Source: Thermodesulfobacteriota bacterium (GTDB lineage Bacteria > Desulfobacterota > BSN033 > UBA1163). Taken from it: a stretch of 64,000 nt of DNA. The translations under genes and the position numbers were made by a program. Shown piece after piece: positions 32,458 through 40,047 of this stretch. Every line of letters begins with the position of its first letter. The stretch's first letter is position 1. The stretch covers positions 17,973 to 81,972 of the forward strand of contig JAOAHX010000011.1 in assembly GCA_026415035.1 (NCBI GenBank). The letters run 5' to 3'. The notes under the pieces were generated by a model, which was not told where the DNA came from, made no database searches, and was given only the letters and a program-made list of their open reading frames with translations.

Positions 32458-33503
32458 TCGATCGGTCTTATAAAGAGCTTCTGAAATTGAGACGGTTTCC
32501 CCATACCTGGTGTCCGGGGTGCGGGATCGGCGCGGTTTTGAAGAACGTCGCGATGGGCTTGAAAGAGCTGGGCTGGGACCATCGAAATACGGTGGTGGTC
32601 TCCGGGATCGGATGTTCGGGGAGGATGGGCGGGTATATGAACCTCGATGCGGTCCATACGCCCCATGGAAGGGCCCTCATCGCTGCGGAGGCCATCAAAA
32701 GGGTCCGGCCCGATCTGAACGTCATCGTGCTTTCGGGAGATGGTGACCTTGCCAGCATCGGCGGAAATCATCTCCTCCATGTGTCAAGGAGAAATCCGAA
32801 TATCACCGTCTTCTGCAACGACAACGAGATCTATGGGTTGACGGGCGGCCAGGCCGGGCCCACCACCCCCAGAGGGACGAAGACCATCACCTCCCCCCGT
32901 GGAGAACCCTTCTCCCCCCTCCGCCTGAATCGCCTCCTGACAAGCCAGGCCCCCTATTTCTATGCCAGGACCACCGTCTATCATCTCAACCATTTCAAGA
33001 CCTGCATCCGGGAAGCCTTGCTCTGGGAGGGATTTAGCTTCGTCGACATCATCAGCGACTGCATCGAACTCAACGGAAGGAGACTGGGATTCAAAACGGC
33101 CTTTCAGATGTTTAAATGGTTCGAAGAACGGTTCCACATCGTCGAAGGGGCGAGAGATCGCTTGGGAGACGACGAGCTCGGGATCGCCAAAAAGGCGAGG
33201 GAGGTCGAGGCCGAGGTAAAGCCCGAGGAAAAGGTGGAGGAAAGAAAGGAGATTCCGGAAAAGGACCTTAGGGGATTTAGCTTAGAGGAACTCCGGGAGT
33301 TCGATGGAACCCAGGGAAGGCCCATCTATGTCGGTTATAAGGGAAAGGTCTACGATCTTTCATCGAGTCCCCTTTTTCAGGGGGAGAAGAGGATGCGGTG
33401 CCACCTCGCGGGTCAGGACCTGACCCACGAGATCGACCTTGCGCCCCATGGGGAGGAGCTGATTTTCAGATTTCCTGTTGTCGGGAGGCTGAAAGAGGGA
33501 TAA
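32454..33503 (+). CDS. korB: 2-oxoacid:ferredoxin oxidoreductase beta subunit fused to a cytochrome b5-like domain
   Basis: A 349-residue protein in two parts. Residues 1-240 are a regular KorB: TPP-binding W-C-P-G-C-G-I-G (19-26), G-D-G-D-L-A-S-I-G-G-N-H near 90, and D-N-E-I-Y-G-L-T-G-G-Q near 123. A charged E/K linker (about 245-273) leads to a 75-residue end (275-349) matching the small cytochrome b5-like heme/steroid-binding domain: F-S-x-E-E-L-R-E-F-D-G, Y-K-G-K-V-Y-D-L-S, H317 in C-H-L-A-G-Q-D-L-T, and H332 in A-P-H-G-E-E. The two histidines are possible heme ligands. Ordinary KorB ends before the linker. No stop or frameshift separates the parts. ATG overlaps the korA stop. Confidence 0.93.
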   Translation: MIDRSYKELLKLRRFPHTWCPGCGIGAVLKNVAMGLKELGWDHRNTVVVSGIGCSGRMGGYMNLDAVHTPHGRALIAAEAIKRVRPDLNVIVLSGDGDLASIGGNHLLHVSRRNPNITVFCNDNEIYGLTGGQAGPTTPRGTKTITSPRGEPFSPLRLNRLLTSQAPYFYARTTVYHLNHFKTCIREALLWEGFSFVDIISDCIELNGRRLGFKTAFQMFKWFEERFHIVEGARDRLGDDELGIAKKAREVEAEVKPEEKVEERKEIPEKDLRGFSLEELREFDGTQGRPIYVGYKGKVYDLSSSPLFQGEKRMRCHLAGQDLTHEIDLAPHGEELIFRFPVVGRLKEG

Positions 33504-33515
33504 GTCGAGGCCAAA

Positions 33516-33581
33516 CAATACCCCCCCGCTCTCCCTCTTCAATAACGAGGGGCTCGGGAGGTTGTGATCTTTGGGGTATTG
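33516..33581 (+). other. Inverted repeat in the korB-korC gap
   Basis: CAATACCCC (33516-33524) pairs with GGGGTATTG (33573-33581), enclosing CTCCCTC and GAGGGG tracts that can pair further. The 125-base gap is unusual in an otherwise overlapping operon. It may set RNA stability or expression of korC; no U-tract follows, so it is not a standard terminator. Confidence 0.4.
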
Positions 33582-33628
33582 GAAGACAAGAAGAGCGAAG
33601 TCTCAGGAAGGTTGAAGGGAAGACGGGA

Positions 33629-34111
33629 ATGAAACGGATCGTTTTTGCAGGCATCGGCGGTCAATCGGTCAGGGTCATCTCCCATGTCTTGGCCATGGCC
33701 CTGAAGGAATTGGGTTATGAGGTGGCCCTCCTCTACGACTACGACTCCTCCATCCGGAACCAGAGGATCTCGGCCTACCTCACCTATGACCGGAAACCGA
33801 TCGAAAATCCGTTGATCGAGGAGGCGGACATCCTCATTCGCCTCCACCAGAGGGGGGACCAACTCATCGCCCAGAAGACGATCTGCGACACGGGACTCTG
33901 TTCGGATGAAGAAATCCCCTTCGGAATGATGGGGATCGAAAAATTCGGCCAGGCCATTTTCGGCAACATGATCGCCCTGGGGCGTCTCTTCCGGTTGATC
34001 GAACTCGACATCAGCCACATCGAACTCGAGAAACTTCTGCCTCGTTCGTACGTGAAGGAGAACTTGAAGGCCATCCAAATGGGTTATGACCTCAACCTGT
34101 ATGAAGATTGA
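33629..34111 (+). CDS. korC: 2-oxoacid:ferredoxin oxidoreductase gamma subunit (KorC-like)
   Basis: A 160-residue gamma subunit completing the KorABCD complex. It starts K-R-I-V-F-A-G-I-G-G-Q-S-V; most relatives have G-G-Q-G at this place, so the serine is a deviation. The family end is Y-D-L-N-L-Y-E-D. The ATG at 33629 has AGGGAAGA before it; the frame stays open upstream into korB but without homology. Confidence 0.87.
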   Translation: MKRIVFAGIGGQSVRVISHVLAMALKELGYEVALLYDYDSSIRNQRISAYLTYDRKPIENPLIEEADILIRLHQRGDQLIAQKTICDTGLCSDEEIPFGMMGIEKFGQAIFGNMIALGRLFRLIELDISHIELEKLLPRSYVKENLKAIQMGYDLNLYED

Positions 34112-34146
34112 TTGTCTCATCCGGAGAAAAAGGGGTGAGGGGGAAG

Positions 34147-34160
34147 AAAGGAGGTGATCC
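34147..34160 (+). promoter_or_regulatory. Extended Shine-Dalgarno, 14-base full complement of the 16S rRNA tail
   Basis: AAAGGAGGTGATCC is the exact complement of the usual 16S rRNA 3' end (GGATCACCTCCTTT). The core GGAGG ends 8 bases before the GTG at 34163, which decides that start over the GTG at 34154 inside the site itself. Confidence 0.75.
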
Positions 34161-34162
34161 GC

Positions 34163-34348
34163 GTGACCCAATGGCAATGTACCAATTGCGGCTATACCTT
34201 CGGAGCCGAGACCACGCCTGAAAGGTGCCCATCCTGTCAACAGGCCTGTACCTTCAACAACGTGACCTGTTATATTCCGGACTGCGGGGGGCCTGGAAAT
34301 ATCGATCCCAGGTTGATGGGCAAACAGGAGAAACCGGTTAAGGAATAG
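34163..34348 (+). CDS. Small rubredoxin-like/zinc-ribbon protein (61 residues)
   Basis: A 61-residue protein with a rubredoxin-like metal centre: W-Q-C6-T-N-C9-G-Y-T-F and R-C-P-S-C (C21, C24), plus two more cysteines (C29 and C36, C41 region: T-C-Y-I-P-D-C-G-G-P-G). The first half is typical of metal-binding electron carriers. Named family not recognised. GTG start with an exceptionally strong ribosome site. It follows korC by 51 bases and is the last gene before a terminator, so it may serve as electron acceptor in the kor operon (inference). Confidence 0.75.
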   Translation: MTQWQCTNCGYTFGAETTPERCPSCQQACTFNNVTCYIPDCGGPGNIDPRLMGKQEKPVKE

Positions 34349-34356
34349 TCTTCCCG

Positions 34357-34375
34357 CTCCCTTGGGAGATTTTTC
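34357..34375 (+). terminator. Terminator of the kor operon
   Basis: CTCCC-TT-GGGAG followed by ATTTTT, 9 bases after the small rubredoxin-like gene. Confidence 0.75.
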
Positions 34376-34565
34376 CTTAGGATGAGCGCTTCGGCAAAAG
34401 CGGTCAAACCCTACGGGTCTGTCCTGAGACGCTACTCGATGGGTTTCCGCAGAGGGGAAGCCGGCCTTTGGGAAGGAGTCTTTTCTTCCCTTGACGGCAG
34501 CCCCCAGAGGACACGCAAGGAGAAATCTAACGACCTCGAGAGAGGCCCTCCTTTTTGAGGGGGCC
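34376..34565 (+). ncRNA. Candidate structured RNA upstream of the DJ-1/PfpI gene
   Basis: Directly after the kor terminator, CTTAGGA (34376-34382) pairs with TCCTGAG (34422-34428) and encloses two smaller hairpins (CGCTT/AAGCG at 34387-34402 and ACCC/GGGT at 34408-34418), a three-way junction. Further hairpins follow: GGGAAG/CTTCCC (34470-34490) and GGCCCTC/GAGGGGGCC (34544-34565). No open frame with a ribosome site lies in this 200-base stretch. It resembles a 5' leader or riboswitch-like element, but I can match no known class. Confidence 0.3.
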
Positions 34566-34602
34566 GAAGGGATAAAGGATCGTTTTAGAGAGGAGGATCC
34601 CC

Positions 34603-35124
34603 ATGAGGCTCAAAGGGAAAAAGGTGGTGATCCTGGCCGAAAATCTCTATCAGGACCTTGAGTTATGGGTTCCCTATTATCGGTTGAAAGAGGAGGGGGC
34701 CGAAGTGATACTCGTGGGCTCCGGTAGTTCACGCTCCTACACGAGCAAGTATGGGTACCCGGTGGAGGTGGATCGGGAGGCAAGAGAGATCGACGTCTCG
34801 CAGATCGACGGGGTGGTCGTCCCGGGAGGCTATGCCCCGGATCTGATGAGGCGATACCCCGAAATGGTTCGGATCGTCCGGGAGGCGTTTGAGAAAGGAA
34901 AGGTGGTCGCGGCGATCTGCCATGCGGGCTGGATGCTCGTCTCGGCCGGCATTTTAAAAGGGAAAAAGGCCACGGGTTTTTTTGCGATCAAGGATGACCT
35001 CATCAACGCAGGGGCAGAGTATGTGGATGCTGAGGTCGTCCGGGATGGAAACCTCATCACCTCGAGAAAGCCCGACGATCTCCCCGCCTTCTGCCGGGAG
35101 ATGATCGAGGCCCTGTCTCGGTAG
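34603..35124 (+). CDS. DJ-1/PfpI family protein
   Basis: A 173-residue class I glutamine-amidotransferase-like protein of the PfpI/YhbO type. The nucleophile elbow is A-I-C-H-A-G-W (C106, with H107), and the acidic partner is the conserved E in the first strand (E12 in V-I-L-A-E-N). Relatives act as intracellular proteases, glyoxalases or protein deglycases and are stress-linked. A GAGAGGAGGATCC site precedes the ATG. It stands in front of the rubrerythrin-like gene (32-base gap). Confidence 0.9.
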   Translation: MRLKGKKVVILAENLYQDLELWVPYYRLKEEGAEVILVGSGSSRSYTSKYGYPVEVDREAREIDVSQIDGVVVPGGYAPDLMRRYPEMVRIVREAFEKGKVVAAICHAGWMLVSAGILKGKKATGFFAIKDDLINAGAEYVDAEVVRDGNLITSRKPDDLPAFCREMIEALSR

Positions 35125-35156
35125 GTTCATTTTTAAGCAAGAAAGGGGCATGAGCG

Positions 35157-35915
35157 ATGTTGAAAGAGAGTTATGCATGTCAACACTGTGGTGCGGAGGC
35201 GGACATCACCCTCGAAGGGTTTGACCGGGTGGAGGATGTCCTCCGGAGGGCCAAACGAGGGGTCTGCAAGGCCTGCGGGAAGGAGGTGGAGATCGAACCT
35301 CACGATGAAAGCACCTTCGCCTGCCAGAATTGCGGGGCCGAAGCGGATATGACGCTGGAAGGATTCGACAGCGTCGAGGACGTCCTCAAAAGGGAGAAGG
35401 GGCTCATCTGCCAGACCTGCGGGAGGGAGGTCCACTGGACCGACCGGGAGGATTTGAAGGCGATCAAGGTCGCCATGGAAGCGGAGAAGGAGGCCCACCA
35501 GGCCTATGCCAAAGCGGCCAAGGGGACGAGGGATCCCAAGGGGAGAGATATGTTCCAGCAGCTGGCCGAGTTCGAGCTGAACCACTTTCAGAAGCTGAAG
35601 GCCCTGCTCCAATCCCTGGAGGAGAAGGGGGAGTGGATTCCTTATGAGGGAACCCACCTGAAGATCAGGAAGATCGCCTTGGTACCTGACCTTCCAGAGA
35701 AAGAGGATCTCACCGAATTGGATGCCCTGAAGATGGCCATCCAGGAGGAGAAAAAGGCGCAACACTATTATCGAACCCTGGCGGAGTTGACGAGAGACCC
35801 CAAGGGAAAAGAGATGTACCGAAGGCTGGCCGAAGAGGAGGCCCTGCACGAGAAGGTCCTCAACGATCAATACTACAGCCTTCACAACAAGGGGATCTGG
35901 AGCTGGGGCGACTGA
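35157..35915 (+). CDS. Rubrerythrin-like diiron protein with two N-terminal zinc ribbons
   Basis: A 252-residue protein in three parts. Two tandem ribbons at about 6-46 and 55-95 share C-Q-x-C-G-A-E-A-D-x-T-L-E-G-F-D-x-V-E-D-V-L and end in C-x2-C-G-x-E-V; the DNA copies differ at most third positions, so the duplication is old. The rest (about 100-250) is a ferritin-like four-helix bundle in two halves (A-M-E-A-E-K-E-A-H ... E-F-E-L-N-H and A-I-Q-E-E-K-K-A-Q ... E-E-E-A-L-H) with E-x2-H motifs for a diiron site. This is rubrerythrin-like, but the ribbons are at the N-terminus and doubled. Probable peroxide-handling role. Confidence 0.82.
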   Translation: MLKESYACQHCGAEADITLEGFDRVEDVLRRAKRGVCKACGKEVEIEPHDESTFACQNCGAEADMTLEGFDSVEDVLKREKGLICQTCGREVHWTDREDLKAIKVAMEAEKEAHQAYAKAAKGTRDPKGRDMFQQLAEFELNHFQKLKALLQSLEEKGEWIPYEGTHLKIRKIALVPDLPEKEDLTELDALKMAIQEEKKAQHYYRTLAELTRDPKGKEMYRRLAEEEALHEKVLNDQYYSLHNKGIWSWGD

Positions 35916-35991
35916 CCGATCCCGCAAGGGTCCCCCGCCCCCATAGGGGAAAGGAACGGCGGAAACAGCCAGGGGCCTTTCTTTTTCAGGG

Positions 35992-38094
35992 ATGGAAGAT
36001 AGGAAGATCGAAGGTCCAACGAAACTTACCATCGACATCGAAGGCATTCACTGCGCCGATTGCGCCCTCAACATCGAACGATCCATCGAACACCTGCCCG
36101 GGGTTCTCTCCGCGGAGGTGAGTTATGTCCTCTCCTCGGCCACCATCTATTACGATCCCCACCGGGTGGAGGAGGAGAAGATCAAAAGGGCGATCACCAA
36201 GCCCGGTTATGTGGTCAGGGACTCGATCGCCCAGCGGACGAAGGCCTTCTGGAAAGAGATGAGGCCTTTCTTCTTCATGGCCTCCTGTGGCGCGACGCTG
36301 GGGGCCTCCTATCTTTCCGGATGGCTCCATCTCGGAACGGCCAATCTCCCCACGTTGCTCGCCCTCGCTGCCTCGATCCTGGGTGGGTATCCGATTTTGA
36401 AGAGTGCCATCAAGGCCCTCCTGATCCCCGACCTAAACGTCGATACCCTCGTCTCCATTGCCGCCATAGCCGCCACCGCGGTGGGGGCCTATCAGGAGGC
36501 GGCCACGGTCCTCTTCATCATGCTCCTCGGCGAATTCCTGGAGCACCTCACGGTGGGAAGGACGAGGAAGGCGATCACCTCCCTGATCCAGTTGACACCG
36601 AAGACGGCCTGGGTCAGGAGGGGAGGGGAGGAGGTCCAGGTGCCGGTGGAGGAGGTGAAACCGAAGGAGATCGTCATCGTCAAGCCCGGTGAGAGAATTC
36701 CCGTAGACGGCACGATCATCTCAGGGTGCGGCTCGGTCAACCAATCGATGCTCACCGGAGAATCCAGTCCTGTTGACAAAGGGGTGGGCGATCGGGTCTA
36801 TTGTGGGACGATCAACGAGGCGGGCTCTTGCGAGATCGAGGCGAGCCAGGTCTCCGAAGATACCAAGCTCGCCCAGATCAAAAGGTTGATCCTCGAGGCC
36901 CAGAGGGAGAAGTCCCCGACCCAGAGGGTGATGGACCGGTTTGCCCGATACTTCATCCCAGCCATCCTGGGCATCGCCCTTGTCACGTTTCTGGCGACGG
37001 GGGAGATCGTCCGGGCCATCACGGTTCTGATCGTGGCCTGCCCCTGTGCCTTAGTCCTGGGCCCTCCGACCGCTGTGGTGGCTGCCATCGGGCATGCGGC
37101 CAGACAAGGCATCTTGATCAAGGGGGGGACCTACCTCGAGCAGATGGGCAGGATAAAGACCCTCCTCCTGGACAAGACCGGCACCCTCACTTATGGGAAG
37201 CCGAGGGTGGTGGAGGTCGTCGGATGGGAGGGGTTGGATGAGCGAGAGGTCCTCTACTGGGCTGCCGTCGCGGAGAAACGTTCTGAACATCCCCTGGCCC
37301 GGGCTATCGAAAGAAAAGCGCAGGAGATGGGTCTCCCCATTCCCCACCCCGATACGTTCGAAAATTTCAGGGGGAAGGGGGTGAAGGCCAGTTTCGGTAA
37401 AAAGAGCCTCCTTGTGGGCAGTGCTCCGTTCTTGCAAGAGGAGAAGGTCAGCCTTCCTCCTCGAGCCGCCGAGATGATCGGTCAACGAGAATCGGAGGGG
37501 GCGACGGTCCTGCTGGTATCGCTCGATCACCGATTCATCGGCCTGATCGCCATCTCCGATACCCTGAGGGAGAACGTTAAGGAAACCATCGAGTGGATTC
37601 GCAGGGAAGGGATCTCCGAGATCTGGATGCTCACGGGGGACAGCCCCCGGGTAGCCGAACGGATCGGGAAGGAGCTGGGGATCGGATTCGAAGCAAACCT
37701 CCTGCCCGAGGAGAAGGTCGTGAAGGTGAAGGCGTGGAAGAAGAGGGGGAAAGGGGTGGCCATGGTCGGTGACGGGGTGAACGATGCGCCCGCTTTGGCG
37801 GCGGCGGACGTGGGCATCGCCATGGGGGCTGGGGGGACGGACGTGGCCATTGAAACGGCCGACATCGCCCTCATGACGGACGAACTGGAGAAGATCCCCA
37901 CCGCGGTTCGCCTCTCCCGGAAGGCCCTCCGGGTGATCAAGGAGAATATCGCCTTTGCCCTCCTCTTCAATACCCTGCTGGTCTTCCTCTCGGCCCAGGG
38001 ATGGGTGAGCATGATCCTTGGAGCGCTCTTTCACCAGGCCAGTTCCCTGGTGGTCATCCTGAATTCGATGAGGCTTCTCCGGAAACCTCGATGA
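35992..38094 (+). CDS. Heavy-metal-translocating P1B-type ATPase
   Basis: A 700-residue cation pump. An N-terminal metal-binding HMA domain (C21-A-D-C24) is followed by eight predicted helices, TGES (255-258), the metal-path CPC (350-352), phosphorylation D394-K-T-G-T, S-E-H-P (about 430) and G-D-G-V-N-D-A-P. The last helix reads H681[14 protein letters not shown], resembling P1B pumps for Zn/Cd or for Mn/Fe-group ions rather than the Cu group. Specificity is undecided. The start lacks a clear Shine-Dalgarno. It sits among iron and oxidative-stress genes. Confidence 0.92.
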   Translation: MEDRKIEGPTKLTIDIEGIHCADCALNIERSIEHLPGVLSAEVSYVLSSATIYYDPHRVEEEKIKRAITKPGYVVRDSIAQRTKAFWKEMRPFFFMASCGATLGASYLSGWLHLGTANLPTLLALAASILGGYPILKSAIKALLIPDLNVDTLVSIAAIAATAVGAYQEAATVLFIMLLGEFLEHLTVGRTRKAITSLIQLTPKTAWVRRGGEEVQVPVEEVKPKEIVIVKPGERIPVDGTIISGCGSVNQSMLTGESSPVDKGVGDRVYCGTINEAGSCEIEASQVSEDTKLAQIKRLILEAQREKSPTQRVMDRFARYFIPAILGIALVTFLATGEIVRAITVLIVACPCALVLGPPTAVVAAIGHAARQGILIKGGTYLEQMGRIKTLLLDKTGTLTYGKPRVVEVVGWEGLDEREVLYWAAVAEKRSEHPLARAIERKAQEMGLPIPHPDTFENFRGKGVKASFGKKSLLVGSAPFLQEEKVSLPPRAAEMIGQRESEGATVLLVSLDHRFIGLIAISDTLRENVKETIEWIRREGISEIWMLTGDSPRVAERIGKELGIGFEANLLPEEKVVKVKAWKKRGKGVAMVGDGVNDAPALAAADVGIAMGAGGTDVAIETADIALMTDELEKIPTAVRLSRKALRVIKENIAFALLFNTLLVFLSAQGWVSMILGALFHQASSLVVILNSMRLLRKPR

Positions 38095-38115
38095 GGGGCG
38101 AAACCTTTTTTGCAT

Positions 38116-38145
38116 TTGACCCGGGCGACTCGTTTCTATTACAAT
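38116..38145 (+). promoter_or_regulatory. Sigma-70 promoter for the 148-residue ferritin-like gene
   Basis: TTGACC (38116-38121), 18 bases, TACAAT (38140-38145), followed by AAAGGAGG and the ATG at 38180. Confidence 0.6.
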
Positions 38146-38179
38146 GGGGGCAATTTCCCTCTGGAAAGGAGGTCCTCCC

Positions 38180-38626
38180 ATGGAAGAGGGGAGATTTAGG
38201 GAAATCCTGCAATTTGCGATCGACAAGGAAGTGGAGGCCTTCCAGTTTTACACCCAGGCCAGCCAGCAGGCGAGATACTCCGGCGGGAAGGAGCTTTTTA
38301 TGTCTCTGGCGAAGGAAGAGGAGGGGCACCGAAAGCTCTTGGAAAATTTGAATATGGAGAAGATCGCCCAGAAACGGATTGAGCAGGTCCCAGACCTTCA
38401 CATCAGCGATTACATGGTGGAGGTGGCACTGACCCCGGACCTCTCCTATGCGGACATCCTTCGGATCGCCATGAAACGGGAAGAGAAGTCCCTCAAACTC
38501 TATACGGATATGAAGGAGTCCCACACGGATGAGGCATTGAAGAAGCTCTTTGAGTTTCTGGCAAGCGAGGAGGCCAAACATAAACTGAGGCTGGAGAAGA
38601 TCTACGATGACGAGATCCTGAGGTAA
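38180..38626 (+). CDS. Ferritin-like / rubrerythrin-family diiron protein
   Basis: A 148-residue four-helix-bundle protein. Ligands expected for a diiron site are visible: E16 in I-D-K-E-V-E-A-F, E-E-E-G-H near residue 54, E-E-K-S near 105 and E-E-A-K-H near 133. It has no rubredoxin domain; a separate rubredoxin gene lies 265 bases downstream. Members reduce peroxide or store iron. GGAGG lies 7 bases before the ATG at 38180; the longer in-frame start lies at the promoter -10 box and is unlikely. Confidence 0.85.
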   Translation: MEEGRFREILQFAIDKEVEAFQFYTQASQQARYSGGKELFMSLAKEEEGHRKLLENLNMEKIAQKRIEQVPDLHISDYMVEVALTPDLSYADILRIAMKREEKSLKLYTDMKESHTDEALKKLFEFLASEEAKHKLRLEKIYDDEILR

Positions 38627-38711
38627 TCCCCGAGCATTTCCCCCCTCTACCCAAATAGATTCCGATCATTCATGCCCCAGGACAAAGGCAAACGAGATCA
38701 GGGGGGTTAGC

Positions 38712-38807
38712 GTCCTTGCGGGGGAGGCGGGGCAATCCCCCGAAATCACCCCACGGTCACTCAGCGGAGGGTCTTGGCCAGATGGCTTCGTCGCGGTGCT
38801 CCTGGTC
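38712..38807 (-). repeat. Diverged copy of the GTCATTGCGAG inverted-repeat element
   Basis: Read on the minus strand it corresponds to the element at 22950-23050. The stretch GGCAATCCCCCGAAATCACC followed by CCACGG is almost identical to the reverse complement of the other copy, and the far end GCTTCGTCGCGGTGCTCC matches its left arm. Termini are eroded. It fills the gap between the ferritin-like and rubredoxin genes. Confidence 0.7.
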
Positions 38808-38891
38808 TTAGAGATTGAGATTTGAGGAGGAGGGATGGGTTGGAGCTTGGCATTTGGGATTTGAAATTCCAACGACGCATGGGAGGATGGC

Positions 38892-39050
38892 ATGGAGAAA
38901 TATAAGTGTTCGGTCTGCGGTTATGTTTACGATCCCGCCAAAGGCGATGAGGACGGGGGCGTTCCTCCCAACACGCCTTTTGCTAAAGTCCCTGACTCCT
39001 GGGTCTGTCCGGTCTGTGGGGCTCCCAAAGATATGTTCGAGAAGATTTGA
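38892..39050 (+). CDS. Rubredoxin
   Basis: A 52-residue one-iron electron carrier. The two knuckles C6-S-V-C9-G-Y and C39-P-V-C42-G-A-P are in the normal places, as is the W38 before the second knuckle and the Y-V-Y-D-P-A-K-G-D loop. GGGAGGA precedes the ATG. It probably donates electrons to the neighbouring rubrerythrin-type proteins. It converges on the gamma-carbonic anhydrase gene with 4 bases between stops. Its shortness hides it from length-filtered gene lists. Confidence 0.95.
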   Translation: MEKYKCSVCGYVYDPAKGDEDGGVPPNTPFAKVPDSWVCPVCGAPKDMFEKI

Positions 39051-39054
39051 GAGC

Positions 39055-39561
39055 TCAGCGGCCGTAGAGCTTCATCAACTGCTGATAGTCCTGATGGGTG
39101 TCGCGGACCATCTCCAAGTCTTTCTCGTGGAGGGGACGAACCGGTTTGGCAGGGGCCCCGAGGGCCAAGGTTTTCGGGGGGATGACGGTCCCCGGGGTGA
39201 CGACGGAGCCGGCCCCCACGATCGATTCCTCACCGATCTCCGATCCATTTAGAAGGATTGCCCCGATTCCGATGAGGGCCCCTCGTCTGATCGTGCACCC
39301 GTGGGCCACGACCCGGTGGCCCAGGACGACTTCGTCTTCGATGAGGAGGGGATAGAGCTTTTTGTCGATGTGAAGGACGCAGGCATCCTGGATATTCACC
39401 CTGGAACCGATCCGGATGAAGTTCATATCCGCCCGCACCACGCTGTAGAACCAGATGTTGCTTTCCGGCCCGATCTCCACCTCTCCGATGACCATCGCGC
39501 TTTCGGCGATGAAGGCCGTCGGGTCGATCTTCGGCCGTTTTCCGTTGAATTCCAGGATCAT
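39055..39561 (-). CDS. Gamma-carbonic anhydrase family protein (left-handed beta-helix)
   Basis: A 168-residue hexapeptide-repeat protein like YrdA/CaiE/PaaY. It has the family sequence S-N-I-W-F-Y-S-V-V-R-A-D (34-45), N-I-Q-D-x-C-V-L-H (about 57-65), and zinc-ligand histidines in G-H-R-V-V-A-H-G-C (about 81-89). The repeats G-x-G-A-x-L and G-A-G-S-V-V follow. Reaction may be CO2 hydration or other; members without extra catalytic loop residues are sometimes inactive. It is the last gene of a leftward group with a ferritin-like gene and mmsA. Confidence 0.9.
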   Translation of the reverse strand: MILEFNGKRPKIDPTAFIAESAMVIGEVEIGPESNIWFYSVVRADMNFIRIGSRVNIQDACVLHIDKKLYPLLIEDEVVLGHRVVAHGCTIRRGALIGIGAILLNGSEIGEESIVGAGSVVTPGTVIPPKTLALGAPAKPVRPLHEKDLEMVRDTHQDYQQLMKLYGR

Positions 39562-39590
39562 CTTCGCTTCCTTCCGGGGACCTCAAGGGG

Positions 39591-40028
39591 TCAAACGGGG
39601 CAGGTCATCCCTCGCGGGGCTTCGATGGAGGCCTCCTTCGTCTTGGCGATCTTTTTGAACAGGCGAGAGACTTCAGGGATCGGGACCTTCTCCGATGCCT
39701 CCCAAAAGAATCGGCGCTCTCTCTCCTCGAGGGAGAGGGCGACCTCGAGAAGGTGGCGGTCTTCGGAGCCCCCGAAGGCCTCCACCTCGATTTCGTAATC
39801 CTTCCTCTCCAGGCCGGCGACGGGTTCCAGGATCATCTCGGTCACGTTCTCCCTCCGGGTCTGCTCCATCAGGGAGAGATTCTTTCTCGCCTCGGCGAGG
39901 AGGGATTGGAGGGCTTCTCTGATGGAAGATGTTTTGGCCTTTTCCACCAGGACCTCATAGGTATCTCTCGAAGCCTGCACCATCTCCGCGGCAAACCCCA
40001 AGATGGCGCCGAAGGTGCTTAAGCTCAT
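39591..40028 (-). CDS. Ferritin-like-fold helical protein (145 residues), unknown
   Basis: A 145-residue, helix-rich protein with several glutamates and one E-x3-E cluster but no clear E-x2-H metal motifs. N-terminus is M-S-L-S-T-F-G-A-I-L-G-F-A. I see similarity in layout to small deltaproteobacterial helical-bundle proteins but no named family. AGAGAGGAC lies just before the chosen ATG; longer in-frame starts run into mmsA. It is 19 bases downstream of mmsA on the same strand and probably co-transcribed. Confidence 0.65.
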   Translation of the reverse strand: MSLSTFGAILGFAAEMVQASRDTYEVLVEKAKTSSIREALQSLLAEARKNLSLMEQTRRENVTEMILEPVAGLERKDYEIEVEAFGGSEDRHLLEVALSLEERERRFFWEASEKVPIPEVSRLFKKIAKTKEASIEAPRGMTCPV

Positions 40029-40047
40029 TTCTGTCCTCTCTGGGAAA

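Noticed and set aside
33398..33628. Upstream extension of korC into korB
   Set aside because: The added residues have no homology; the ribosome site and conserved start K-R-I-V-F-A-G are at 33629.
35949..35985. Possible terminator between the rubrerythrin-like gene and the P1B ATPase (GAAAGG/CCTTTC then TTTTT)
   Set aside because: Stem of only six pairs with a long loop; not convincing.
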